NCBI RefSeq assembly: GCF_900007165.1
Contig: NZ_CYGY02000046.1
Coordinates: 146,346 to 210,345 of the forward strand
Direction of reading: 5' to 3'
DNA length: 64,000 nucleotides
Source of the DNA: Paraburkholderia piptadeniae
Lineage (GTDB): Bacteria; Pseudomonadota; Gammaproteobacteria; Burkholderiales; Burkholderiaceae
The position numbers were made by a program, and so were the translations under genes. Under the pieces are notes generated by a model that made no database searches, had not been told where the DNA came from, and saw only the letters and a program-made list of their open reading frames with translations. The stretch's first letter is position 1; every line of letters begins with the position of its first letter. Positions 33,336-42,609 of this stretch are shown in pieces.

Positions 33336-34433
33336 GTGTTTCGTTCGATCCTCACCCGCATCGCGCTGTTGACTACGCTCGCGCTCGCGCAGACAGTGCC
33401 ATCGGCCTATGCCGCCGATTCCGCCGCCAGCCCGGCGGGCGCATCCGAACATGCCGCCGATTTCATCGAGCACGACTTCCGCTTCTCGGACGGCACGGTC
33501 TTTCCCGAACTGCGCATCCATTACGTGACGCTCGGCACGCCGCAGCGCGACGCGCATGGCGACGTGACGAACGCCGTGCTGCTGATGCACGGCACGACGG
33601 GCACGAGCAAGGCGTATCTCACGCCGTCGATGCGCAAGGAACTGTTCGCGGCCGGCGAGCCTCTGGATACGAGCCGCTATTTCATCGTGATCCCCGATGG
33701 TCTCGGGCGCGGCGGCTCGACCAAGCCGAGCGACGGGCTGCGCACGAAGTTTCCGCGCTACGGCTATGGCGACGTGGTCGAAGCGAATCACCGGCTGCTC
33801 GTCGACGGGCTGAAAGTGCGGCATCTGAAGCTCGTGCTCGGCACGTCGATGGGCGGCATGCAGACGTGGATGTGGGGCGAGCGCTATCCGGGCATGGCCG
33901 ACGCGCTGATGCCGATCGCCAGCCAGCCGATCGCAATGGCGGGCCGCAACTGGTTGTGGCGGCAGATGATCGTCGGCGCGATACGCAGCGACCCCGGCTG
34001 GCAGGACGGCCACTACACGACGCTGCCGACGCAATGGGCGCGCGCGATGCCCGTCTTCACGCTGATCACGGGCAACGCGGCGCGCATGCAGGCGGCCGCG
34101 CCGGACCGCGCGGCGTCGACGCGCATGACGGAATCGATCGTCGAAGAGGCCGCGAAAAGCGATCCGAACGACGTGCTGTACTGGTTCGAATCGTCGTGGG
34201 ACTACGATCCCGAGCCGCATCTCGCGGCGATTCGCGGGCGTCTTTTCGCCGTCAATTTCGCCGACGACCTGATCAACGCCACCGATCTCGGCGTGATGCA
34301 GCGGCTGATCGGCAAGGTGCCGCAGGGGCGCTACGTCGAAATGCCGGAGACGGCGCAATCGTACGGACATCAGACGCTCGCGCACCCGGAAGTGTGGAAG
34401 CCCTATCTGATCCAGCTGATCAACGGCGCTTGA
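33336..34433 (+). CDS. Exported alpha/beta hydrolase related to homoserine acetyltransferase
   Basis: A 365-residue protein with a signal peptide (about 1-27, ending AYA). The fold is alpha/beta hydrolase of the MetX-like subgroup: the nucleophile elbow GTSMGGM holds Ser171, preceded by VLLMHGTTGTS (oxyanion side). The late Asp and His of the triad are expected in NFADDLINATDLG and in SYGHQTLAHPE. Export argues against a methionine-pathway role; an esterase acting in the periplasm is more likely. It stands alone before aroG. Confidence 0.85.
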   Translation: MFRSILTRIALLTTLALAQTVPSAYAADSAASPAGASEHAADFIEHDFRFSDGTVFPELRIHYVTLGTPQRDAHGDVTNAVLLMHGTTGTSKAYLTPSMRKELFAAGEPLDTSRYFIVIPDGLGRGGSTKPSDGLRTKFPRYGYGDVVEANHRLLVDGLKVRHLKLVLGTSMGGMQTWMWGERYPGMADALMPIASQPIAMAGRNWLWRQMIVGAIRSDPGWQDGHYTTLPTQWARAMPVFTLITGNAARMQAAAPDRAASTRMTESIVEEAAKSDPNDVLYWFESSWDYDPEPHLAAIRGRLFAVNFADDLINATDLGVMQRLIGKVPQGRYVEMPETAQSYGHQTLAHPEVWKPYLIQLINGA

Positions 34434-34523
34434 TCTCCCTGTCGGTCCAGCGCGGGCGCGCGGACCGGGGCGCCGCGAGTGCGATAATCGACGTCGCCCC
34501 GAAATGCAGAGCCGGAGAATATC

Positions 34524-35648
34524 GTGAGCCGCATCGACAACCCCACACATGACCAGGAAGCCGGCGTCGCCGATTCCACCCAGGACATCACGCGCATCGA
34601 CGACACCCGCATCGGCGCAGTGCGTCCGCTGATTTCCCCTGCGCTGCTGCTCGACGAACTGCCATGCCCGCCCGGCGTGCAGACGCTCGTCGAAAAGAGC
34701 CGCGTCGAAATCGCCGATGTGCTGCACGGCCGCGACGACCGCCTCGTGGTAGTCGTCGGTCCTTGCTCGATCCACGACCACGGCCAGGCGATGGAGTACG
34801 CGCACAAGCTGAAAGCGGCCGCCGACGCGCTGCGCGACGATCTGCTGATCGTCATGCGCGTCTACTTCGAAAAGCCGCGCACGACGGTCGGCTGGAAGGG
34901 CTATATCAACGATCCGCGTCTGGACGGCAGCTTCCGCATTAACGAAGGGCTGCGCCGCGCGCGCGAGCTGCTGCTCGAAATCAGCGGACTCGGCCTGCCG
35001 ACGGGCACCGAGTTTCTCGACCTGCTGAGCCCGCAGTACATCGCGGACCTGATCGCGTGGGGCGCAATCGGCGCGCGCACGACGGAGAGCCAGAGCCATC
35101 GGCAACTGGCGTCGGGGCTGTCGTGCCCGATCGGCTTCAAGAACGGCACCGACGGCGGCGTGCAGATCGCCGCCGATGCGATCGTCGCCGCGCGCGCGAG
35201 CCACGCGTTCATGGGCATGACGAAGATGGGCATGGCGGCGATCTTCGAGACGCGCGGCAACGACGATGCGCACGTGATTCTGCGCGGCGGCAAGAAAGGG
35301 CCGAACTACGACGCGGCGGGCGTCGAGGAAGCGTGCGCGGCGTTGCGCAAGGTCGGCTTGCGTGAACAGGTGATGGTCGACTGCTCGCATGCGAACTCAA
35401 ATAAGTCGCACGAGCGCCAGATCGAAGTCGCGCAGGATCTTGCGAACCAGTTGTCGGGCGGCGAGAAGCGGATCATCGGCGTGATGATCGAGAGCCATCT
35501 GGAAGCCGGTCGTCAGGATCTGAAGCCCGGCGTGCCGCTTGCTCGCGGCGTGTCGATCACCGATGCGTGCATCGGCTGGGCGCAAACCGAGCCGGTGCTG
35601 CAGACGCTGGCACAAGCCGTGCGCGCGCGTCGCTCGCGTAGGAGCTAA
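34524..35648 (+). CDS. aroG: 3-deoxy-7-phosphoheptulonate synthase, class I
   Basis: Condenses phosphoenolpyruvate and erythrose 4-phosphate to DAHP, the first step of the shikimate pathway. The 374-residue enzyme shows VVVVGPCSIHDHGQAMEYA (about 75-93), KPRTTVGWKGYINDP, GARTTESQSHRQLASGLS, and the metal-binding VMVDCSHANSNKSH. It starts at GTG 34524, with GGAG about 9 bases before it. The N-terminal extension of about 40 residues may take part in feedback control by an aromatic amino acid; which one cannot be read here. Confidence 0.95.
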   Translation: MSRIDNPTHDQEAGVADSTQDITRIDDTRIGAVRPLISPALLLDELPCPPGVQTLVEKSRVEIADVLHGRDDRLVVVVGPCSIHDHGQAMEYAHKLKAAADALRDDLLIVMRVYFEKPRTTVGWKGYINDPRLDGSFRINEGLRRARELLLEISGLGLPTGTEFLDLLSPQYIADLIAWGAIGARTTESQSHRQLASGLSCPIGFKNGTDGGVQIAADAIVAARASHAFMGMTKMGMAAIFETRGNDDAHVILRGGKKGPNYDAAGVEEACAALRKVGLREQVMVDCSHANSNKSHERQIEVAQDLANQLSGGEKRIIGVMIESHLEAGRQDLKPGVPLARGVSITDACIGWAQTEPVLQTLAQAVRARRSRRS

Positions 35649-35771
35649 CGCCAGACGTCGGCGCGCTCGACGCCGTCGGCACGTTTGACCGATAACGGGC
35701 AACATCGCATGTGACGCGGCCGTTGCACGATGCAAGGCCGGCACGCCGGATCGTCCGGCGCATGGAGGCTT

Positions 35772-36095
35772 ATGACTACCGCGAACCAATACTCGAAGAC
35801 CGCGCCGAGCCGCGCGGATGTCGACGCCCTCGCGGGCGTGACCGTCGTCGAATTCGGCACCGACTGGTGCGGCTACTGTCAGGGCGCGCAGCCCGTGATC
35901 GCGGAGGGGTTCGGCCCGCACCCGGGCACGCGCCACCTGAAGTTCGAAGACGGGCCGGGCCGGGCGCTCGGGCGTTCGTTCAAGGTCAAGCTCTGGCCGA
36001 CGCTGGTCTTCATGCGCGATGGCGTCGAAGTGGCGCGCGTCGTGCGGCCGACGGACGCGCAACAGATCGAGAACGCGTTCGCCGCCGTGGCCTGA
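35772..36095 (+). CDS. Thioredoxin-like protein
   Basis: A 107-residue cytosolic thioredoxin-fold protein. The redox motif is CGYC (Cys33 and Cys36) in FGTDWCGYCQGAQPVI, and the cis-Pro loop appears as KLWPTLVFMRDG. The residues between the cysteines (GY instead of GP) suggest a different redox potential from classical thioredoxin. ATG 35772 has a GGAGG site four bases before it. It is convergent with the next small gene. Confidence 0.92.
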   Translation: MTTANQYSKTAPSRADVDALAGVTVVEFGTDWCGYCQGAQPVIAEGFGPHPGTRHLKFEDGPGRALGRSFKVKLWPTLVFMRDGVEVARVVRPTDAQQIENAFAAVA

Positions 36096-36110
36096 GCAGG
36101 CGGCAACGCG

Positions 36111-36395
36111 TCAGCTGTTCGGCGGATCGCCGAACAGGCTGTTGATGTCCTTCGTTTCTTCCGACAGGTTGTATTCCTTCTGCACCGCCTTCAGCGCATC
36201 GTCGACGATGCGCTCGAAGCCGATCGCGTTGCCGAAGTGCTTCATCGTCCAGTTGCAGCCGCTGGCGTCGGGTTCCTGCGATTGCGGGCGCGGCACGCGA
36301 ATCTTCACGCCGTCGTCGACGACTTCCTGCGCGCGATGAATGCGCCGGCTCACTTCGTCCTGAAGCTGGGAAGCAGTGCGTGTCTTGCGTAGCAT
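36111..36395 (-). CDS. Conserved hypothetical protein, 94 residues
   Basis: A soluble protein with a basic N-terminus (MLRKTRTASQLQDEVSRRIH) and the segment GCNWTMKHFGNAIGFERIVDDALKAVQKEYN (about 46-76). It has no signal peptide or membrane helix. ATG 36395 is chosen because GGAG sits six bases before it; the ATG at 36401 is too close to that site. The family is not recognised. A tandem octamer lies between it and the gene upstream. Confidence 0.72.
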   Translation of the reverse strand: MLRKTRTASQLQDEVSRRIHRAQEVVDDGVKIRVPRPQSQEPDASGCNWTMKHFGNAIGFERIVDDALKAVQKEYNLSEETKDINSLFGDPPNS

Positions 36396-36519
36396 GAGCA
36401 TCTCCGTGCGGGTGTGGCCGATGCGTGGCCGACGGATGGCCACCACGCATCCGGACAGTCTAGCGCAACGCGCACCGCGCTTTTGCTCGCGGCTCGATGG
36501 CCCAGACTTCGGGCTTATC

Positions 36520-36553
36520 GCTTGCTCGCTTGCTTGCTCGTTTGCTCGTTTGC
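36520..36553. repeat. Four-copy octamer repeat
   Basis: Units GCTTGCTC, GCTTGCTT, GCTCGTTT and GCTCGTTT follow each other, ending GC. They lie between the stop of the glutathionyl-hydroquinone reductase gene and the 94-residue gene. The number of copies could vary by slippage. Confidence 0.8.
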
Positions 36554-36579
36554 ACGCGACGCGATGCGCCAGTTCCCCT

Positions 36580-37560
36580 TCACGCAAACCGCGCGCGGTC
36601 ATGCGGCGCGTCGAAATCCTGCACGGGACCGAGCGGCACGATGCCCGTCGGATTCACCGAGCGATGGCTCTCGTAGTAGTGCCGCTTGATGTGCTCGAAG
36701 TTCACGGTGCCCGCGACGCCCGGATGCTGATAGATGTCGCGCATGTACGTGGACAGATTCGGATAGTCGGCAATGCGCCGCAAGTTGCACTTGAAATGCC
36801 CGAAGTACACGGCATCGAAGCGGATCAGCGTCGTGAACAGCCGGATATCGGCTTCCGTCAGCCGGTTGCCCGTCAGAAAGCGCTGCGTCGACAGTTTCTG
36901 TTCGAGCCAGTCGAGCGTGTCGAAGAGGGGCACGACGGATTCTTCATAGGCGCGCTGCGTGGTCGCGAAGCCGGACTTGTACACGCCGTTGTTGACCGTG
37001 TCGTAGACCCGCGCGTTGATCGCGTCGATTTCGGCGCGCAGCGGCGGCGGATAGAAGTCGCCCGGTTCCGCACCGATCTCGTCGAACGCCGAATTCAGCA
37101 TGCGGATGATCTCCGACGACTCGTTGCTCACGATAGTCCGCTGATGCTTGTCCCACAGGATGGGCACCGTTACGCGGCCCGTGTAGTGACGGTCGGCGGC
37201 GAGATAGACGTCGCGCAGATACGGCGCGTGGTTGATCGCGTCGGGCACGACGCCGGGGCCATCGTCGAAGGTCCAGCCGTCGGCGAGCATCAGCCAGTGC
37301 ACGACGGAGACGCTGACCATGTCCTCGAGACCCTTCAGCGCGCGCATGATCAGCGTGCGATGCGCCCACGGGCATGCGAGGCTCACGTACAGATGGTAGC
37401 GTCCCGCTTCCGCCTCGAAGCCGTCGCTGCCGCTCGGACCCGCGTCGCCGTCGGGTGTGACCCAGTTGCGGAACACGGCGTCCGTGCGCACGAAGCGCCC
37501 GCCCGTCGACGACGTGTCGTACCACCTGTCCTGCCATTGGCCGTTGACTAACAGTCCCAT
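36580..37560 (-). CDS. Glutathionyl-hydroquinone reductase (Xi-class GST)
   Basis: Reduces glutathionyl-hydroquinones, with release of glutathione. The 326-residue protein has the class motif SLACPWAHRTL with catalytic Cys63. A GST C-terminal helical domain contains RFLTGNRLTEADIRLFTTLIRFDAVYFGHFKCN. It ends with the family-typical NFEHIKRHYYESHRSVNPTGIVPLGP. It is divergent from a LysR gene 181 bases away, the likely regulator. Confidence 0.93.
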   Translation of the reverse strand: MGLLVNGQWQDRWYDTSSTGGRFVRTDAVFRNWVTPDGDAGPSGSDGFEAEAGRYHLYVSLACPWAHRTLIMRALKGLEDMVSVSVVHWLMLADGWTFDDGPGVVPDAINHAPYLRDVYLAADRHYTGRVTVPILWDKHQRTIVSNESSEIIRMLNSAFDEIGAEPGDFYPPPLRAEIDAINARVYDTVNNGVYKSGFATTQRAYEESVVPLFDTLDWLEQKLSTQRFLTGNRLTEADIRLFTTLIRFDAVYFGHFKCNLRRIADYPNLSTYMRDIYQHPGVAGTVNFEHIKRHYYESHRSVNPTGIVPLGPVQDFDAPHDRARFA

Positions 37561-37741
37561 GTCGCTGCTCCTTTTTTGTCCTGTGCGTTCGACGCCCGCT
37601 CGCTTTGCAGACGGCGTATCCCGCGTATCGGGAAACGGACGACCGCGTGCTTCGTCCTTTCCCCTCGATCCTATGATTTTCGACGCCCGCGCGCGTTTTG
37701 CCGTACGATTTTGCCGATGAAATCATTCGACGGGATCGAAC

Positions 37742-38656
37742 ATGTTGACCGACGACGAGCTTGCGCTGCTCGAAGCGATCCGCGAAAGCGGCAGCCTGTC
37801 GCGCGCGGCGGCACGGCTCGGCAAGGCGCCGTCGACGGTGTCGCACGCAGCCCGTCAGCTTGAAACGCGCTTTGACGCGTTGCTCTTCGATCGCCGCCGC
37901 TACCGGCTGCAACTCACGCCCGCGGGCCAGTTGCTCGCCGAAGAAGCCGCGCGTCTGATGCAGGACGTGACGCGGATGACGCAGCGCGTGCGTCAGATCG
38001 CGAGCGGCTGGGAAGACCGACTGTGGATCGTCACCGACGAGTTGATGGAGTTCGAGACGCTGATGCCCGTCATCCATGCGTTTGACGCGCTGCAATCGGG
38101 CGTCAGGCTGCGCGTGACGACGGAAGAGCTGAGCGGCACATGGGAGGCGCTGCGCGATGGCCGCGCCGACCTGATCGTCGGCGCGACCAACGAGCCGCCC
38201 GCGATTGCCGGCTTGCGCTGGTTCGAACTGGGCGTCGTGGACTGGGTGTTCGCGGTGTCGCCGCGTCATCCGTTCGCGAGCATCAAGGAGCCGCTGCGGC
38301 GCGAGCAGATAGCGAAGCAGCGGGCTATCGTCGTGGCCGATTCGTCGCGCGCGAGCGGGCGCGCTTACGGGCTGCTCGGTGGACAGATGTCGCTCGCCGT
38401 GCCCAGCATGCGCGCGAAAATTCTCGCGCAGCGCGACGGGCTCGGGACGGGCTGGCTGCCGCGTCATCGCGTGGCGTCGCTGCTCAAGCGCGGCGAGCTC
38501 GTCGAAAAAGAAACCGCCGATCCGCGCGAGCCGAACGTGCTGTATGTCGCGTGGCGCGGCGACCAGGAAGGCCGCGCGCTGCAATGGTGGCTCGATCAGC
38601 TGCGCGAGCCGCGCCTCGCCAAGCGTCTGATGCAAGGCATCGACCAGTTCGCGTGA
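37742..38656 (+). CDS. LysR-family transcriptional regulator
   Basis: A 304-residue regulator. The winged helix-turn-helix covers residues 1-60 (ALLEAIRESGSLSRAAARLGKAPSTVSHAARQLE). A substrate-binding domain follows from about residue 92 (LWIVTDELMEF). It is transcribed away from the glutathionyl-hydroquinone reductase gene, so control of that gene in response to quinones is the simplest reading, though not shown. Its start has no strong ribosome site but fits the family N-terminus. Confidence 0.92.
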   Translation: MLTDDELALLEAIRESGSLSRAAARLGKAPSTVSHAARQLETRFDALLFDRRRYRLQLTPAGQLLAEEAARLMQDVTRMTQRVRQIASGWEDRLWIVTDELMEFETLMPVIHAFDALQSGVRLRVTTEELSGTWEALRDGRADLIVGATNEPPAIAGLRWFELGVVDWVFAVSPRHPFASIKEPLRREQIAKQRAIVVADSSRASGRAYGLLGGQMSLAVPSMRAKILAQRDGLGTGWLPRHRVASLLKRGELVEKETADPREPNVLYVAWRGDQEGRALQWWLDQLREPRLAKRLMQGIDQFA

Positions 38657-38874
38657 ACTGCCTCTTGAACCATCAAGGTGCGCGCGAAACAAATGGAAAT
38701 GCGACGCAGACGTGACAGAAGCGCCAGGCGCGCACGTCGAAGGAATAAACAGGCATAGTGGGGCGTTCTCTGACGAGACGACAGCGGCGCGCGCATGCAG
38801 CGCTGTCCCGCATGACGTCTTGCGTTCTTGCATGCGGCTTTCGCTGCCCCTACCGATCTCCAACGAAACAACTC

Positions 38875-39495
38875 ATGGACACATCCACGTCATCACGCAC
38901 GGCCACACGCGACGGCACGGCCACGCTTTCCGCGCCATTGCCCGCTACACGCTACACACACACGGCGATGATCCTGCACTGGCTCATCGCCGTTCTCATC
39001 ATCGCAAACGTCGTGCTCGGCCTTTCCGCCGATTCGCTGCCGGACGACTGGGTGCGCCCCGTCATCGATACGCACAAGTCGATCGGCATCACGGTGCTCG
39101 GTCTCGCGCTGCTGCGCGCGCTGTGGCGCGTGTCGCACCGGCCACCGCCGCTGCCGCGCGAGTTTCCGTCATGGGAACGGATGGCCGCGCATATCGCGCA
39201 CTTCGTGCTGTATTTCCTGATGATCGCGTTGCCGCTGTCGGGATGGATGCACGATTCCGCGTGGAAGGACGCTGCCACGCACCCGATGCATCTGTTCGGC
39301 GTCGTGCCGTTTCCGCGCATCGGGCTCATCATGAATCTCGATCCCGCCGTGAAGGAGCCGTTGCACGACAGGTTCGGCGCGCTGCATACGTACCTCGGCT
39401 ACGCGTTGTACGCATTGCTCGCGATGCATATCGGCGGCGCGCTGAAGCATGAGCTGCTCGATCGCAAGTCCGTGTTCAAGCGGATGGTGCCGTGA
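38875..39495 (+). CDS. Cytochrome b561 family protein
   Basis: A 206-residue inner-membrane dihaem cytochrome with four helices. Haem-ligand His residues are placed in TAMILHWLIAVLIIAN (about 30-45), VIDTHKSIGITVLGLALLRALWR (about 63-85), HIAHFVLYFLMIALPLSGW and HTYLGYALYALLAMHIGGALKH (about 171-192). ATG 38875 puts the first helix near residue 33; the longer frame adds unrelated sequence. The stop overlaps the next start (ATG 39495). Electron donors are probably quinols. Confidence 0.92.
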   Translation: MDTSTSSRTATRDGTATLSAPLPATRYTHTAMILHWLIAVLIIANVVLGLSADSLPDDWVRPVIDTHKSIGITVLGLALLRALWRVSHRPPPLPREFPSWERMAAHIAHFVLYFLMIALPLSGWMHDSAWKDAATHPMHLFGVVPFPRIGLIMNLDPAVKEPLHDRFGALHTYLGYALYALLAMHIGGALKHELLDRKSVFKRMVP

Positions 39496-41021
39496 TGGAT
39501 GCCGACGTGATCGAAGAGGCCACGCTCGCGCCCGGTGGCGCTTGCGGCACGGGTGGCGAGCGTTTGAAGCCGTCGCTGCGCGACGCGTTGGAGGCGGCAT
39601 CGCCGCGCATCAATCCGCGCAAGGCGAGCTGGCGTAGCGTCGTGATTCACGGCAGCGTGACCGCGCTGTGGCTGCTGCTGTTCGCGCGAGCGTTCTTTCT
39701 GCATGGCGCGCTCGCGTGGTCGACGGGCATTGCGTATGTCGTCTACGACACGCTGCTGCTTGCGTTCGTTACCGTAAAGACCTGGCCGCTGATGCGCCGC
39801 TCGTTGCCTGCGCATCGTTGCGCCGACGCCGCGCATCTGCCGACGATGGGCGTGATCGTCGCCGCGCACAACGAGGCGGCCGTGCTGCCCGTGACGCTCG
39901 CCGCGCTGCTGAGGCAAAAGCATGGCCTGTCGCAGATCGTGATCGCCGACGATGGCTCCACTGACGGCACGCGCGATCTGCTCACTGGCCGCTTCGGTCT
40001 CGCCGAGCCGGCGCCCGGCGAGCTGAGTGCGCCGAGCAGCCGTTATCCGAACCTGTACTGGCTGCGTGTGCCGCACGGCGGCAAGGCGCTCGCGCTCAAC
40101 GCGGCCATCGACGTGATGACGACCGACACCGTGATGACCGTCGACGCCGACACCTTGCTCGCCGACGACGCCGCGCTCGCGATACGCGCGGCGTTCGCGC
40201 AAGCGCCGAGGCTGGTGGCGGCGACGGGCATCCTCGTGCCTGTGTGCAACCGCACGGCGAGCGGGCGCGTGTTCCAGTGGTTTCAGACCTACGAGTACAT
40301 GCGCAACTTCATCGCGCGCTTCGCGTGGATGCGCGCCGACAGCCTGTTGCTGGTGTCCGGCGCGTTTGCGTCGTTCCGGCGCGATGCGCTCGTCGCTGTC
40401 GGCGGCTTCGATGCGCAATGTCTCGTCGAAGATTACGAGCTGATCCACCGGCTGCGCCGCTATTCCGTCGATCGCGGTCTGGGCTGGGACGTGCGCGTGG
40501 TCGGCGATGCGCACGCACAGACGGAAGCGCCCGCGACGCTCGGCGCTTTCCTGCGCCAGCGCCGTCGCTGGTTTGCGGGCTTCCTGCAAACGCAATACTG
40601 GAACCGCGACATGACGGGCGATGCGCGCTATGGCACCCTCGGCCGCCTGATGCTGCCGATCAAGGCATTCGATACGATGCAGCCCGTCTACGGACTGACC
40701 GCGTTCGCGCTGTTGCTCGGCTTCATCGCCGGTGGACATCGGCTTATCGTCGTGTCGATCTTCAGCGTGATCGGCCTGAAGACGGCGATCGATCTCGCGT
40801 TCTATGTATGGAGCATCCACCTGTATCGGCGCTGGACGGGGCAGACGAGCGGTTCGAGTCTGCCGATGGCGGTGGCCGCCGCCATCGCCGAACCGTTCAC
40901 GTTCCAGCTGCTGCGGCACACGGGCGCGGTGCTCGGCTGGCTGCATTTTCTGCGCGGCGGCCGGTCGTGGGGGAAGCAGCATCGCTCGGGTCTTGTCGGC
41001 GCTACGGGGCGCAGGCATTGA
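39495..41021 (+). CDS. Membrane family 2 glycosyltransferase
   Basis: A 508-residue processive-type glycosyltransferase. Two N-terminal helices occupy about residues 47-95. The catalytic domain has VIVAAHNEAAVLPVTLAALL (about 118-137), IADDGSTDGTRDLL, the metal motif VDADTLLADD, the general base in LVEDYELIHRL, and the product-guiding RQRRRW. C-terminal helices follow from about residue 395. This layout resembles PgaC/BcsA-like polysaccharide synthases, but the polymer is unknown. It is translationally coupled to the cytochrome b561 gene. No export or deacetylase gene is nearby. Confidence 0.88.
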   Translation: MDADVIEEATLAPGGACGTGGERLKPSLRDALEAASPRINPRKASWRSVVIHGSVTALWLLLFARAFFLHGALAWSTGIAYVVYDTLLLAFVTVKTWPLMRRSLPAHRCADAAHLPTMGVIVAAHNEAAVLPVTLAALLRQKHGLSQIVIADDGSTDGTRDLLTGRFGLAEPAPGELSAPSSRYPNLYWLRVPHGGKALALNAAIDVMTTDTVMTVDADTLLADDAALAIRAAFAQAPRLVAATGILVPVCNRTASGRVFQWFQTYEYMRNFIARFAWMRADSLLLVSGAFASFRRDALVAVGGFDAQCLVEDYELIHRLRRYSVDRGLGWDVRVVGDAHAQTEAPATLGAFLRQRRRWFAGFLQTQYWNRDMTGDARYGTLGRLMLPIKAFDTMQPVYGLTAFALLLGFIAGGHRLIVVSIFSVIGLKTAIDLAFYVWSIHLYRRWTGQTSGSSLPMAVAAAIAEPFTFQLLRHTGAVLGWLHFLRGGRSWGKQHRSGLVGATGRRH

Positions 41022-41107
41022 ACGGCCATTGCGCGCGTCTGTCGAACTGTAATGCGTTGAACCGCTCCTGTAATGAGCCGAGGCGCTCCTGAGCGTTGCA
41101 CCTGCAA

Positions 41108-41137
41108 CGACCTTGAGCGACCTTGAACGACCTTGAA
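41108..41137. repeat. Threefold 10-base tandem repeat
   Basis: CGACCTTGAG, CGACCTTGAA and CGACCTTGAA are head to tail, upstream of the Rieske oxygenase gene. The 10-base period equals one helix turn, so it could be a protein-binding array. Confidence 0.85.
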
Positions 41138-41295
41138 GGCGCCGCCGCTGCATCGCAGGTCGCGCCTGCCTGACGTTAGCCCTCATAAAGCTCATCGGCG
41201 ACTTCTAGTAGACTGAATGGCGTCATCGGTTTTCCAACAATCAAACCGGCTTGGTCCCGGCGACCAGTCAACCGTTGTGCCAGGAGGCTTCATAC

Positions 41296-42420
41296 ATGCA
41301 TGTCGTCGCTCCGTTGGACAGCAATACCGTCGATAACGCTGACAAACCCGCCGTGCGCGATCTGCGCCGCGTCGATATTCACCCCGATCACTGGTATCCG
41401 CTTGCATGGTCGCGCGAAGTGAAGCGCGGCAAGGCGCATGGCGTCCGCTTTGCCGGCGATCCGATCGTGCTGGTGCGCACGGAGTCGGGTAACGTGTTCG
41501 CGCTCGAGGACCGGTGCGCGCATCGACAGGTGCCGCTGCATGGCGGAGTGGTGGACGGCGAGGCGATCCGCTGCTGTTACCACGGCTGGACGTATGACTG
41601 CACGGGCAAATGCATCGACGTGCCGTATCTCGGCCGTGAACGCCTGCCGAACGGCGTGCGCGCGTATCCGTGCCGCGAATCGAAAGGGCTGATTTTCGTG
41701 TTTGCCGGCGATGCGAAGCTCGCCGAAACGGTGCCGCTGCCGCCGCTCGGCTCAGTCGCCGACAAGGCTTACAAGACGCGGCGCTTCGGGCGCGAAGTCG
41801 CGTGCCATTACTCGTTCATGCATGAAAACCTGATGGACATGAATCATCAGTTCCTGCATCGCAAGCAGATGGGCAAGATGCGCGCGCGGTCGCTCGGCCG
41901 GCGGCGAGGCGAGAACTGGGTCGAAGTCGATTACACGTTTTCTCGTGAAGCGGGCCAGCAGCCGATCGGCGAGGCGCTCGTGTTCGGGCAGAGCCGGCCC
42001 GATTCGAACATCGAGCGCAACGACGTGATGACGGTCCGCACGCAGTATCCGTATCAGACGCTGCAGATTCGCACGTCCGAAGGCTCGCTCGTGATGGACC
42101 TGTGGATTTGCTACGTGCCGCTCGACCGCGAGCAGCGGACCAATCGCACGTTCGGCCTGCTGTCCATCAAGCGGCCGAAGATCGGTGCGTTGCTCGATAT
42201 CGCGTGGCCGCTGCTGGTGTGGTTCACCGAGCGCATCTTCGCGGAGGACCGCTGGATCGTCGAACGCGAGCAGGAGGCGCACGACGCGCAAGGCGCCGAC
42301 TGGAACCACGAAGTCTTTCCTGTGATCAACGAATTGCGCGATCTGCTGCGGCAGTGCGGCGCGCCGGCGACGCGGCGCGTGATTCCCATCGAGCCGTCCG
42401 CGGAGTCAGTTGCCGTCTGA
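41296..42420 (+). CDS. Rieske [2Fe-2S] ring-hydroxylating oxygenase
   Basis: A 374-residue oxygenase large-subunit-type protein. The Rieske cluster is bound by Cys74-x-His76 and Cys93-x2-His96 (CAHRQVPLHGG then CCYHGWTYD), with the standard 16-residue spacing. The mononuclear iron ligands are expected in SFMHENLMDMNHQFLHRKQMG (about 180-200). AGGAGG precedes ATG 41296 at an ideal distance. No reductase, ferredoxin or small subunit is adjacent. It may resemble the single-gene oxygenases that act on large lipids or aromatic acids; the substrate is unknown. Confidence 0.9.
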   Translation: MHVVAPLDSNTVDNADKPAVRDLRRVDIHPDHWYPLAWSREVKRGKAHGVRFAGDPIVLVRTESGNVFALEDRCAHRQVPLHGGVVDGEAIRCCYHGWTYDCTGKCIDVPYLGRERLPNGVRAYPCRESKGLIFVFAGDAKLAETVPLPPLGSVADKAYKTRRFGREVACHYSFMHENLMDMNHQFLHRKQMGKMRARSLGRRRGENWVEVDYTFSREAGQQPIGEALVFGQSRPDSNIERNDVMTVRTQYPYQTLQIRTSEGSLVMDLWICYVPLDREQRTNRTFGLLSIKRPKIGALLDIAWPLLVWFTERIFAEDRWIVEREQEAHDAQGADWNHEVFPVINELRDLLRQCGAPATRRVIPIEPSAESVAV

Positions 42421-42609
42421 TCTTTGCGGCCATTTTGCGTCTATTGATCGGACGTTAGGCGTTCCAACGTTCGGCGCCTCGCATTCGCCGCGCTTTTCCG
42501 CGCGCGCGTGATGCGGCTTGGGCGTTCGCTGCTTCGACAATGCGTTATGCTTGATTTCATCCGCGCGACGTCGGGCGGATGCCGCGTATTGTTCGAAGGA
42601 GGCTGTCTC

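Noticed and set aside
33228..35390. A 720-residue minus-strand frame
   Set aside because: Antisense to the alpha/beta hydrolase and aroG genes, Arg/Ala-rich, no motif.
36115..36137. Hairpin CTGTTCGGCG-gat-CGCCGAACAG considered as a terminator
   Set aside because: It lies inside the 3' end of the 94-residue gene's coding sequence and has no T-run; it may be a coding coincidence.
36944..38863. A 639-residue minus-strand frame
   Set aside because: Overlaps the LysR gene and part of the hydroquinone reductase gene in wrong frames; no family feature.
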